DNA of 52,058 nt from positions 1 to 52,058 of the forward strand of contig NZ_JARBHJ010000011.1 of NCBI RefSeq assembly GCF_028864145.1, in the 5' to 3' direction. Under the pieces are notes generated by a model, which was given only the letters and a program-made list of their open reading frames with translations, did no database searches and was not told where the DNA came from. The translations under genes were made by a program, and so were the position numbers. Source of the stretch: Actinotignum schaalii (GTDB lineage Bacteria; Actinomycetota; Actinomycetes; Actinomycetales; Actinomycetaceae). Within the stretch, counting starts at the first letter, position 1; the number at the start of each line of letters is the position of its first letter. This document shows, in pieces, positions 39,384-47,529 of the stretch.

Positions 39384-40235
39384 CTACCACTCTTCATGCG
39401 TACGCGCATCCCAAACGTGCAGGTCACCGGTATCCAATGCGGCTAAATCCCGCATATCTGATTCATCCAGGGTGAAGCTGAAGAGATCAGCATTCGCCCG
39501 CCAGCGCTCGCGGCGGGACGACGACGGAATCACCACAATGCCCTGCTGGACACACCAGCGCAGCACAATCTGGCCCGCACTTACCCCGTGCTTGGCAGCC
39601 AGGCGCCCCACCACAATCTGATCCAGCAGCTTCTCCGGGCCGCCCAGCGGGCGCCACGCTTGGGTGACAATGCCGTGGCGCTCATGGAAGGCGCGCAGAT
39701 CGGTGCGCGGGAGGGCAACCGAGAGCTGGATCTGGTTGAGTACCGGCCACACCCCGGTGGCCTCATGCAGGCGCGTGAGATGTTCCGGCAAGAAATTAGA
39801 GACTCCCACGTGGCGCACCACGCCCTCGGCCTGGGCGGCGAGCATTTCTTCCCAGGTTTCCACGTACAGGCCGCGGGAAGGATTGGGCCAGTGGATGAGG
39901 AGGGCATCGAGGTAATCAGTATCGAGGCGGCGCAAGGAATCTTCGATGCTGCGCCGGGTATAGCGTTTGCCCTGTTCCGCGCCGGCCACTTTCGAAGTGA
40001 TAAACACCTCCGAGCGCGCCACCCCGGAGCGTTTCACCGCTTCCCCCACGGCTGTTTCATTGGCGTACTGCTGGGCGGTATCGACGAGGCGGTAGCCATC
40101 GGCGATGATGTGGCCCAGGATGGTGGCAAGTTCGTTTCCCTTGGCTAGCAGAGAGCCGATCCCGACGAGGGGAATCTGCCCGCCATCGGCAAGGGGAACG
40201 GTGGGAATAACGGTGGGAATATCGGATGCGGTCAT
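39384..40235 (-). CDS. Aldo/keto reductase
   Basis: 283 aa NADPH-dependent oxidoreductase of the 2,5-diketo-gluconate reductase type. Catalytic tetrad: Asp in LVDTAQQYANE, Tyr in the same segment, Lys in FITSKV, His in LLIHWPNP. Cofactor end: WCVQQGIVVIPSSSRRERWR (the usual 'G.V.IPKS...R..EN' with Ser for Lys and a lost EN). Monocistronic, converging with tRNA-Val. Substrate unknown. Confidence 0.93.
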   Translation of the reverse strand: MTASDIPTVIPTVPLADGGQIPLVGIGSLLAKGNELATILGHIIADGYRLVDTAQQYANETAVGEAVKRSGVARSEVFITSKVAGAEQGKRYTRRSIEDSLRRLDTDYLDALLIHWPNPSRGLYVETWEEMLAAQAEGVVRHVGVSNFLPEHLTRLHEATGVWPVLNQIQLSVALPRTDLRAFHERHGIVTQAWRPLGGPEKLLDQIVVGRLAAKHGVSAGQIVLRWCVQQGIVVIPSSSRRERWRANADLFSFTLDESDMRDLAALDTGDLHVWDARTHEEW

Positions 40236-40360
40236 GCCCCTCAGCCTATCAATGTGACAGATATCATGTCTATCTAGTGTTTTCCTGGCGGAATTAGGCG
40301 CCGTACTTGAGAATGAACGCGCATTTTCAGTTCCGTAGGCGCCCCGGGTAGGGTGGATTC

Positions 40361-41146
40361 ATGACATATACAGTGGCGGATATCACCGCGGTTATGGACG
40401 AATTATTCCCACCCGCGTGCGCGGAAAGCTGGGATCGGGTCGGCCTGGTGGCAGGCCTGCCCAGCGATGAGGTGCGCAGCGTCGCTTTCGCCGTCGACCC
40501 GTGTGAAGCAACCGTGCAAGAAGCCTGCGAACGCGGTGCTGACCTCCTCATCACCCACCACCCGCTCTTTTTGCGCGGAACTTCCACCGTGGCGGGAACT
40601 TTCGCCAAGGGGCGGTGGATAACGCAGTTGGTGCGCGGGCGAGTCGCGCTTTTCAGTGCCCATACCAATGCGGACGTGGTGGCCTCCACCGTTGCGCTCG
40701 CGCGGCTTCTGGGCGTGGAGATCGAGAGGCCGCTGGATCCCGAATCCGGAATCGGCGGGGTGGGGAGCATTGCGCCCGTGCCCTTCGGGAAACTGGTGGA
40801 GAAGGTAGCTCAGGTATTACCGCATACCCCGGCCGGGGTGCTCGGGGCGGGTGATCCCGAGCGGGAAGTGCGGCGCCTGGCTATCTGCTCCGGTTCGGGA
40901 GATTCACTCTTAGCGGCCGCGAAAGCCGCGGGCGCGGATGCCTATCTCACCGCGGATTTACGCCACCACCCGGCCACCGACCATATCTGGGACGGTGGCT
41001 GCGCGCTCATCTGCGCCACCCACTGGGCCAGTGAATGGCCGGTGCTCGGTGAGATGGAGGAGCGCCTGCGTGAACATTTCCCGCAGCTGAATACGTATAT
41101 CTCCGCGATTCCCACGGATGCGTGGAATATCGCGGTGCGTGGCTGA
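40361..41146 (+). CDS. Nif3-like dinuclear metal centre protein
   Basis: 261 aa (compact version without the inserted PII-like domain). Metal ligands: ADLLITHHPLFL (two His), ALFSAHTNADV (His/Asp), and CATHWASEWPVL (His and Glu). N-terminal PPACAESWDRVGLVAGLP is typical. Members form hexameric toroids; proposed activity GTP cyclohydrolase I-like or unspecified hydrolase. Followed 107 nt later by a CT398-like coiled-coil gene, the conserved actinobacterial pair. Confidence 0.92.
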   Translation: MTYTVADITAVMDELFPPACAESWDRVGLVAGLPSDEVRSVAFAVDPCEATVQEACERGADLLITHHPLFLRGTSTVAGTFAKGRWITQLVRGRVALFSAHTNADVVASTVALARLLGVEIERPLDPESGIGGVGSIAPVPFGKLVEKVAQVLPHTPAGVLGAGDPEREVRRLAICSGSGDSLLAAAKAAGADAYLTADLRHHPATDHIWDGGCALICATHWASEWPVLGEMEERLREHFPQLNTYISAIPTDAWNIAVRG

Positions 41147-41253
41147 GGCGACCGCGGCTGCGGTGGCGGTACCCTGCGCGGGGCGGGCTCTCCCACATAG
41201 AATAGGGGAGGCGCGCCGCGCGCCTTTCGTGCGAGTCGAAGGAGATCCACCCG

Positions 41254-41994
41254 ATGAAAGCACCCCGTGCCGATCAACTTATCCTGCTTCAAGTTGCTGA
41301 TTTGGATGCGCAGCTCAACCGCCTCGAGCGGGAGAATACTCAGCATCCGCTGCGGGTATCCCTGGGGAAACTCCTCAATGCGATTGCCGCGCGCGGGCGG
41401 GAAAAAGCCGCGGCGGAAACGCAGCTGGAGCAGGCACGGGCAGACTTGGCAGATATTGAAAAAACCAGCGCGGAATTAGCGCGCCAGGTTGCGGACAAAG
41501 AAGAAGAATATAATGCCGGAACCGGGCTGACATCCCGCGATCTGCTTGTTTTGGAAGACGAAATGGCGGCTTTGCGGGCTACCCTCGAGGAAACTTCGGA
41601 CAGAGAATTCACCGCGCTTGAAGCGGTTGAAGGCGGCGAGGAACGGGTGCGGGAACTGGGCGCAGCTATTGATGCACTCCAAGAAAAAGTACTGGCGCAG
41701 CGTTCCGAATTGGAAGATGTGGTTGCCGAGCTTACCGCCTCTCAAGAAAAAATCCGCGCCCACCGCGAGGAGCTTTATGCACCGCTGGCGGCGTCGCTCA
41801 AAAAAGTGTACGAACACTCGGTTGCCACCGGTGGCTACGCGGTCATGACCATGACTCCCAACGGTGCCACCGGCGCTGGAATCACACTCTCCCCGGTAGA
41901 AGTAGCACAAATCAAGTCCACCCCGGAAGATGATATTTATCTTTCCGAGGATTACGACTGCATTATCGTTCCGGTGGATTACGACGAAGCCTAG
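41254..41994 (+). CDS. CT398-like coiled-coil protein with degenerate C4 zinc ribbon
   Basis: 246 aa, GAAGGAGAT before the ATG. Residues about 15-185 are a long coiled coil (LNRLERENTQHPLRVSLGKL onwards). The C-terminal domain keeps the family frame (TLSPVEVAQIKSTPEDDIYL ... DYDCIIVPVD) but three of the four zinc-binding Cys are gone, leaving only DYDC. Homologues carry two CxxC pairs here. The protein may have lost zinc and nucleic-acid binding while keeping the scaffold. Usually precedes an RNase HI gene, absent here. Confidence 0.85.
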   Translation: MKAPRADQLILLQVADLDAQLNRLERENTQHPLRVSLGKLLNAIAARGREKAAAETQLEQARADLADIEKTSAELARQVADKEEEYNAGTGLTSRDLLVLEDEMAALRATLEETSDREFTALEAVEGGEERVRELGAAIDALQEKVLAQRSELEDVVAELTASQEKIRAHREELYAPLAASLKKVYEHSVATGGYAVMTMTPNGATGAGITLSPVEVAQIKSTPEDDIYLSEDYDCIIVPVDYDEA

Positions 41995-42196
41995 GTGATT
42001 GCCCGGGTGCGCGGGGCGCGGAGAACATTTTTCCTTGCCCGAGCATTAGCCAGGCCCGGGAGCGAGGCTCGCGTTGAGCCAGGTGAGCCATCAGAGTGGT
42101 ACCCGAGAACATCGGGCCGCACGTAGTGGTACTTCCCGACAAGAAAATGGGCTCTTGCTGTAGCTCCAGTACCACTTCAGCTCTGGCACACATATA

Positions 42197-42233
42197 GGTG
42201 GCCGGAAAGACCATAAAGATCTTCCCGGCCACC
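42197..42233. terminator. Strong hairpin, probable terminator
   Basis: GGTGGCCGGAAAGA pairs with TCTTCCCGGCCACC over 14 bp with one mismatch, 9-nt loop. No U-tract. Serves the convergent CT398-like and LPXTG genes. Confidence 0.6.
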
Positions 42234-42267
42234 ATCCGAATGCGCTTCTTGGGGCTATGTTCCCAGC

Positions 42268-42348
42268 TGCCCGTGCCGGCTAGGCCCGCGGCTGTGCCCG
42301 TGCCGGCTAGGCCCGCGGCTGTGCCCGTGCCGGCTAGGCCCGCGGCTG
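42268..42348. repeat. Three perfect 27-bp tandem repeats
   Basis: Unit TGCCCGTGCCGGCTAGGCCC plus GCGGCTG, at 42268, 42295 and 42322, without mismatch. Lies just beyond the 3' end of the LPXTG protein gene. Each unit contains a partial palindrome. Confidence 0.92.
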
Positions 42349-42373
42349 GTAGGGAACGCTAGCCATGCGGTTT

Positions 42374-44761
42374 CTAGCGCGCGGCACGCTTGCGGGAGGC
42401 ATACGCCACCGCGCCCGTTCCAGCCAGCATAAGCAGCAGAGCCGCACCGGCCACACCGGTACTTTCCGCACCGGTGTTCGGCAGCTGCGCCGCGGCCGCG
42501 GCGTGCTTGGCAACCGACTGCTTAGCGCGGGCTGCCGGGGCTACCGGAGCGGCAGGATCGGCGTGCTTGCCGCCCGGTGCCGGGGCATTCGGTGCAGGCG
42601 TTTCCGGTGCCGGCGCGCTCGGAGTAGCAGCCCCGGTGCCGGGTTGCTCACCCGCACCCGGCGTCTCTCCCGCACCAGGAGTTTCCGGCTGCTCTGCCGC
42701 ACATTTCTCCAGGAAGGTACGCAATGCCGCGATACGGGCATCGACCGCCGCTAGATCATCCGTGAGCTGTTTCGCCGCAGCATCCGCCGCCGCGACCTTC
42801 TGCGTCGCTTCGGCAAGGGTGGCGCTCGCAGCCGTATCGTGCTCACGGGCCGCCGCGGCATCAGCCTCCGGCTGGGTAGCCGCCGCTGCCAACTTGTCAT
42901 ATTCGGCCTGCAAGCCGTCCAGCTTCGCCGCGGCTGCTTCCAGATCCGCAACCTGCTGGCGGGCCTTATCGCGTGCCCCCTCGGCGGCCGTCAGCGCGGT
43001 GGAACTCTTGTCCGCCGCCGCCTTCGCCTTCTCAAGTTCCTGGTCGGCAGCGCCCTTCGCGGTCTCGGCCTCCGTCAGGGCTGTTGCCGCTTGGGTGTGC
43101 TCCTGCTGGGCTTCTTCGCGCTTAGCCTTGAGGTCATTGAGCTTCGGCACGAACTCATTGATAATCTTCGCGGAGAGGTCTTCCAGCTCCTTGTTCGCCT
43201 GCGTGGCTTTCTCCTGTGCGGCGGTGGTTTCCTGCTGGGCTGCCGTTAGCGCCTCATCGGCGGGGCGGGTTGCTTCCGTCGCGGCGGTCTCCGCGGCGGC
43301 GAGGGCTGCCTTCGTGGTTTCTACCTGCTGCTGAGCCGCGGTGAGAGCCGCGTCTTTCTCGGCAACAGCAGCGCGCTTCGCCTTCTCGCTTTCCACCGCG
43401 GCCGTCAGCTGCGCGGCGCTTTCCTGCGCGGCCTGCTGATTCGCGGCGTGGGTGGCCTCCAGGCCAGTCTTCTCGGTCTGCGCCGCATCACGCTCCGCTT
43501 CTTTGGCGGGAATCTGGGTGGCGAGCTCATTCTTTTCCGCAACCTTGGCGGTATACGCCTCATTCGCCTGCGTGAATGCAGCCTTCTTCGGGGCGGTTTC
43601 AGCCTTCTTCGCTTCCCATTCCTGCCGGAACTGCTCCACTTCCTCGTTACTGTAATTCTTCTTGTCCCCGGCGGCGGCTTCGTACATCTCCTTCGCCTCG
43701 TCCTCGGCCGCTTGGGCCTCGTTGTAGGCGGCTTCGGCATCATTCTTGGCCTGTTCCAGTCCCGGCAGTGCGGCCTGCACCTCGGCCTGGCGGTTCTTGA
43801 GTCCGGTAAGCGCATTCTCAAGATCGCCGAGTTTTTGCGTGGCCTGCGCCAGCTTCGCTTCCGAATCCTTGACATTACGCTGGGCAGTTTCATCATCAGC
43901 GCGCTTGAGCGTCACATCGTTAGCTGCCGCGGTGGCCGCCTGCTGCGCTTCATCTTTCGCGCTCTGGGCGGCGGGAACGGCAGCGACGGCGTCGTCGTGC
44001 GCCCGCTGCGCCGCGGCAACCTTTTCCGCTTCCCGCGCGGCAACCTGGTCGCGGGTATCCTGAGCCGCGCGTTCCTTGGCCCGTGCAGTCTGCAAATCCG
44101 CGTCCGCCTGATTCTTCTTCGCGGTTACCTCACGCAGCTGCGCGGCGAGCTTCTCGCGTTCAGCATTTCCGGCAGCCTCGGCCTCCTGCGCCGCCTCCAG
44201 CTTTGCGCGGGCATCTTTCTCCACCTGCGTCTTCGCGGCGAGCTGCGCAGTCTTCTCGTCAAGAACGCGTTGTGCGTCGGCCGCTGCTGCGGCGTCTTTC
44301 TCCTTTTGGGCCGACGCCGCCACTACCTGGCTCTCCGCCGCTTCCAGAGCGGTGCGCGCCGCGGGAATCGCATCTTTCGCCGCCTGCCCTTCCGCCTGGA
44401 ACGCATCCAGCGCAGCCTTGGCCGCATCGCGGGCCTGTACGGCAGCCTGGGCGGCCTTCTCCGCGGCGTTCAGTTTCGCGGTAGCCGAATCTTTCGCGGC
44501 TTGTGCCTCCGTTGCGGCAGCCTGGGCGGCTGTGAGATCTTGCTGTGCAGTTTCCGATTTCTGGAGCAGCGCGTCCCGTTCGGAATTCGCTTGGGCGACC
44601 GCGGCCGTTGCTTTCGGGGAATCCGTGCAGGAGCTAAAGGAAGCGCCCGGAGCGGGGGAGTCGGCGGTCGGTTGGGCCTGGGCGGCCACGGTACCCGCCA
44701 TTGTGAGGGCGAGGGTGGTCACGGTGAGAGTACTGGCGATTCGGGAGATACGCTGCCTCAT
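42374..44761 (-). CDS. LPXTG-anchored Ala/Glu-rich coiled-coil surface protein
   Basis: 795 aa. Signal peptide MRQRISRIASTLTVTTLALT then MAGTVAAQAQ; a helical Ala/Glu/Lys/Gln-rich region of about 650 residues with heptad character (AQAAATEAQAAKDSATAKLN style); Pro/Gly spacer (ETPGAGETPGAGEQPGTGAA); sorting signal LPNTG about 33 residues from the C-terminus, hydrophobic helix and basic tail SRKRAAR. Sortase would couple it to peptidoglycan. GAAGGATTCCC is the RBS. Coiled-coil wall proteins often act in adhesion or cell-surface spacing. It occupies the space between the CT398-like gene and rnpB. Confidence 0.92.
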   Translation of the reverse strand: MRQRISRIASTLTVTTLALTMAGTVAAQAQPTADSPAPGASFSSCTDSPKATAAVAQANSERDALLQKSETAQQDLTAAQAAATEAQAAKDSATAKLNAAEKAAQAAVQARDAAKAALDAFQAEGQAAKDAIPAARTALEAAESQVVAASAQKEKDAAAAADAQRVLDEKTAQLAAKTQVEKDARAKLEAAQEAEAAGNAEREKLAAQLREVTAKKNQADADLQTARAKERAAQDTRDQVAAREAEKVAAAQRAHDDAVAAVPAAQSAKDEAQQAATAAANDVTLKRADDETAQRNVKDSEAKLAQATQKLGDLENALTGLKNRQAEVQAALPGLEQAKNDAEAAYNEAQAAEDEAKEMYEAAAGDKKNYSNEEVEQFRQEWEAKKAETAPKKAAFTQANEAYTAKVAEKNELATQIPAKEAERDAAQTEKTGLEATHAANQQAAQESAAQLTAAVESEKAKRAAVAEKDAALTAAQQQVETTKAALAAAETAATEATRPADEALTAAQQETTAAQEKATQANKELEDLSAKIINEFVPKLNDLKAKREEAQQEHTQAATALTEAETAKGAADQELEKAKAAADKSSTALTAAEGARDKARQQVADLEAAAAKLDGLQAEYDKLAAAATQPEADAAAAREHDTAASATLAEATQKVAAADAAAKQLTDDLAAVDARIAALRTFLEKCAAEQPETPGAGETPGAGEQPGTGAATPSAPAPETPAPNAPAPGGKHADPAAPVAPAARAKQSVAKHAAAAAQLPNTGAESTGVAGAALLLMLAGTGAVAYASRKRAAR

Positions 44762-45305
44762 GGGAATCCTTCGCGAAAGACATTGCAGTACTATCCTGAG
44801 CGGCTAATCTGCAATTTTGAGTGTTTAATGAAACATCCAAAGTCTACGGGCCGTGCGGTGTATCCGTATATGACCTTTGGTTAAATGTGGTGAGCGTCTA
44901 CGGCGGTGTATATATGCAGCTCGTGGCGTGTGCGTAGCCGTCTGTGTTGCGGTGCGGGGGCCGACCCTCACGCAAAGTCGGCCCCCGCATCCATTACCTA
45001 CTAACAGAGAAAACTTGCGAAACGTCGCTGTTTTGACTGTTGATCGGATTCTAAGCAGGTTTAATATTTAGGGGCAAGGGATCCTCAAACACTTAATAAT
45101 TGCGGTAGTTCGAGTAGGAACGGCCTGCCTTACTTTCCCAGCCTTTCGCGCTTTCGTATATGAGCAAAGTAACAATCCGGCAATATTACTCGCGGTAATT
45201 GATGCGGTATATACATTCAGAAAAGGCATTCTTGTATCGTTTCGAATCCGGGTAATAATCGCGGGGATGGCTGCCGTGCACCCGTCAGACTGGTAGCATA
45301 AACGG
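44762..45305. other. 544-bp intergenic region upstream of rnpB
   Basis: Holds the promoters of the LPXTG gene and rnpB, AT-rich at 45000-45300. A strong hairpin (44953-44989) sits in the middle with no annotated gene before it on the plus strand. No supported ORF. Confidence 0.55.
44953..44989. terminator. Orphan terminator-like hairpin
   Basis: TGCGGGGGCCGAC - 11-nt loop - GTCGGCCCCCGCA, perfect 13-bp stem. No gene ends here on either strand, so it may close an unannotated small RNA transcribed between 44800 and 44950. Confidence 0.5.
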
Positions 45306-45650
45306 GTCATGTTGGCCGGGCGGCCGCGCGGCGCGTATGCGCCTCGAGGAACGTCCGGGCTCCGTAGAGGACGGTGGTGGGTAACGCCCACCCGGGGTGA
45401 CCCGCGGGAAAGCGCAACAGAAAGTAAACCGCCGCAAGGTAAGGGTGAAAGGGTGGTGTAAGAGACCACCGCGTGCCGGGTGACCGGCATGGCACGGCAA
45501 GCCCCACCGGGAGCAAGATCAGACAGTGCCCCGTCAGGCTCCTCGTCTAGGGCACGGGTGGATTGCTAGAGTGCGTCAGCAATGGCGCACGTAGATGGAT
45601 GGTCGCCGCCGCGCGAGCGGTACAGAACCCGGCGTATAGGCCAAGATGAC
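45306..45650 (+). ncRNA. rnpB: RNase P RNA (type A)
   Basis: Catalytic RNA for tRNA 5' processing. Conserved elements in order: GAGGAACGTCCGGGCTCC (P3/P4 5' strand), GAAAGTAAACCGCC, GGTAAGGGTGAAAGGGTGGT and GTAAGAGACCACCGC, CCCCACCGGGAGCAAG, AGATGGATGGTCGCC and ACAGAACCCGGCGTATAGG. Ends were set by the P1 pairing GTCATGTTGGCC with GGCCAAGATGAC (one mismatch). About 345 nt. Confidence 0.96.
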
Positions 45651-45651
45651 A

Positions 45652-45681
45652 GTGGGGGCGGATTTTCGAATCCGCCCCCAC
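45652..45681. terminator. rnpB terminator, shared with convergent map
   Basis: GTGGGGGCGGATT - TTCG - AATCCGCCCCCAC, perfect 13-bp stem with a tetraloop directly after rnpB; 30 nt beyond the 3' end of map on the other strand. No U-tract. Confidence 0.8.
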
Positions 45682-45711
45682 GTGCATATCTGCCCCAGCG
45701 TGCATATCCGC

Positions 45712-46623
45712 CTAGAGCCGCAGCCCGAGTTTCGGATCGGAGGGCAGCGTCAAAATCTCTGGCCCGCTTTCCCGCACCACGATGGTGTGCTCAAATTGGG
45801 CGGTGCGCCCGCGGTCCTTGGTCACGACCGTCCAGTCATCATCCCAGATCTCATAGTCGATAGTTCCCAGCGTCACCATGGGCTCCACCGTAAAGACCAT
45901 ATTCTCTTCGATGGTTTCCCCGTGCAAAGGTGCGGCGTCGTAATGCGGAATAATGAGGCCGGAATGGAAAGCCTCTCCCACGCCGTGCCCGGTGAAATCA
46001 CGCACGTCCCCGTAATCGAAACGCTTGGTATACGACTCAATCACTCGGCCGATCACGTTGACCTGGCGCCCGGGGCGCGCCGCCTTAATCCCGCGCAGGG
46101 TGGCGGTGGCGGTGCGTTCAATAAGCAGGCGGGATTCTTCGTCGATCTCACCCACACCGAAAGTGGCATTGGTATCCCCGTGCACGCCGTCCTTATAGGC
46201 CGTCACGTCCAGGTTGATAATGTCACCTTCGCGTAGCACCTGGTCATCAGGGATACCGTGGCAGATAACTTCGTTGACGGAAGTGCAGATCGACTTGGGG
46301 AAACCCATATAGCCCAGGCACGAGGGGTAGGCGCCGTTATCGATCATGTACTCGTGGGCGATGCGGTCTAGTTCATCGGTGCTCACGCCCGGGCGGATCG
46401 CTTTGGCGGCCTCGTACATGGCATCCGCGGCAATGGTTCCCGCCACCCGAATCCGCTCAATCGTTTCCTCAGTTTTCACATCCGAGGCGGTGATCACTTC
46501 CGGCCCGTCATGAAACATGTATTCGGGGCGTTCAATATGGGCCGGAACTTTACGGCGCGGCGAAATCTTTCCGGGACGCGCCGAACCGAGCGGCGCACGT
46601 GCTGCAAGACTCATAGCCACCAT
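45712..46623 (-). CDS. map: Methionine aminopeptidase, type I
   Basis: 303 aa from ATG 46623 (an ATG three codons later is also possible). Removes N-terminal Met from nascent proteins. Metal ligands: [17 protein letters not shown] (two Asp), [12 protein letters not shown] (His), FTVEPM (Glu) and AQFEHTIVV (Glu). The N-terminal extension with [14 protein letters not shown] is typical of the long actinobacterial type. Follows panB by 9 nt in the same direction. Confidence 0.95.
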   Translation of the reverse strand: MVAMSLAARAPLGSARPGKISPRRKVPAHIERPEYMFHDGPEVITASDVKTEETIERIRVAGTIAADAMYEAAKAIRPGVSTDELDRIAHEYMIDNGAYPSCLGYMGFPKSICTSVNEVICHGIPDDQVLREGDIINLDVTAYKDGVHGDTNATFGVGEIDEESRLLIERTATATLRGIKAARPGRQVNVIGRVIESYTKRFDYGDVRDFTGHGVGEAFHSGLIIPHYDAAPLHGETIEENMVFTVEPMVTLGTIDYEIWDDDWTVVTKDRGRTAQFEHTIVVRESGPEILTLPSDPKLGLRL

Positions 46624-46632
46624 TGTAGTGGC

Positions 46633-47439
46633 TTAGAAACTGTGCTCCTTATCCGGGAATTCCCGGCTCTTGACGGCCGTGCGGAAAGCCGTGACCGCGT
46701 TGCTGAGCGCGCTACCCACCTCACCAAAACGCTTGGCGTAGGAGGGCTGCCATTCATTCATTCCGGCCATATCCGGCCATACGAGTAGCTGCCCGGACGT
46801 GCGGTAGCCGGCCCCGATCCCGAGGGTGGGAACTGAGAGAATTTCGGTAATTTTCGCTCCGAGTTTCCCGGGTACCATTTCGACGACGACGGCAATAGCG
46901 CCCGCCTTCTCCAGCGAGACCGCATCGTCGATAATGGCCTCACTTTCTTCTTCATCCCGGCCTTGCACCCGGGGGCCACCCAAGGCAGCGTCGGCGTGGG
47001 GCCGGTAGCCGACGTGGGCCACCACGTTAATCCCGGCGTGGGTGAGGGCTTCGACGATGGGTGCGAAAGCTTCCCCGCCTTCTAATTTCACCGCATCGGC
47101 GCCCGCCCGCACCAGGCGGATAGCGGTGCGGATAGCTTGCGCAGGGCCTTCTTCATAGGTGCCCATCGGCATATCGGCAATGATGAAAGCCCGGGTGGTG
47201 CCGCGCATAACGGCGCTGGTGGCGCGCTCAATATCTTCCAGGGTGACCTGGATTGTGGAGGAGAATCCCATGGCGGTATTGCCGATGGAATCACCCACCA
47301 CCAAAATATCGATTCCGGCCGCGTCCAAAATGCGCGCTGTGAGAGCGTCATAGCAGGTCAGTGCCGTGAGCACCTCTCCGTTAGCGACCATTTCATTCAG
47401 GTGCTGCACCCGAATTCGTGCCGGTGAGAACTCCGTCAT
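46633..47439 (-). CDS. panB: 3-methyl-2-oxobutanoate hydroxymethyltransferase
   Basis: 268 aa, first step of pantothenate synthesis using methylene-tetrahydrofolate. Motifs: TALTCYDALTARILDAAGID, VVGDSIGNTAMGFSST, MGTYEEGPAQAIR (Mg-site region), AVKLEGGEAFAPIV and PTLGIGAGYRTSGQLLVWPD. The segment usually read as GHLGLTPQ is AHVGYRPHADAA here, an uncommon variant. RBS GGGAGGT 6 nt before the ATG. Forms an operon with map. Confidence 0.94.
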   Translation of the reverse strand: MTEFSPARIRVQHLNEMVANGEVLTALTCYDALTARILDAAGIDILVVGDSIGNTAMGFSSTIQVTLEDIERATSAVMRGTTRAFIIADMPMGTYEEGPAQAIRTAIRLVRAGADAVKLEGGEAFAPIVEALTHAGINVVAHVGYRPHADAALGGPRVQGRDEEESEAIIDDAVSLEKAGAIAVVVEMVPGKLGAKITEILSVPTLGIGAGYRTSGQLLVWPDMAGMNEWQPSYAKRFGEVGSALSNAVTAFRTAVKSREFPDKEHSF

Positions 47440-47529
47440 GATTACCTCCCGATATCTATGGCTTAGAGTACTAGGTCACGCGCGCCGGTGCATCATCGGG
47501 CACGGTACGCTAGGTGCGAGGAGGTGACT

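Larger units (their letters stand above)
41995..42373. other. 379-bp intergenic region: dyads and 27-bp tandem repeats
   Basis: Between convergent genes. Contains hairpin CCCGA-GAACA-TCGGG (42102-42116), inverted repeat AGTGGTAC/GTACCACT (42125-42132, 42169-42176), a strong hairpin (42197-42233) and the 27-bp triplicate repeat (42268-42348). No supported ORF. Confidence 0.6.

Noticed and set aside
42268-42348. 27-bp repeats as a CRISPR array
   Set aside because: Units are contiguous with no spacers and no cas genes are present.
43448-44884. Long plus-strand ORFs (up to 478 codons) opposite the LPXTG gene
   Set aside because: Shadows of an Ala/Glu-rich coiled coil; the minus strand has signal peptide, RBS and LPNTG sorting signal.
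45068-45490. 140-codon minus-strand ORF
   Set aside because: Overlaps rnpB, whose RNA consensus elements and P1 pairing are clear.
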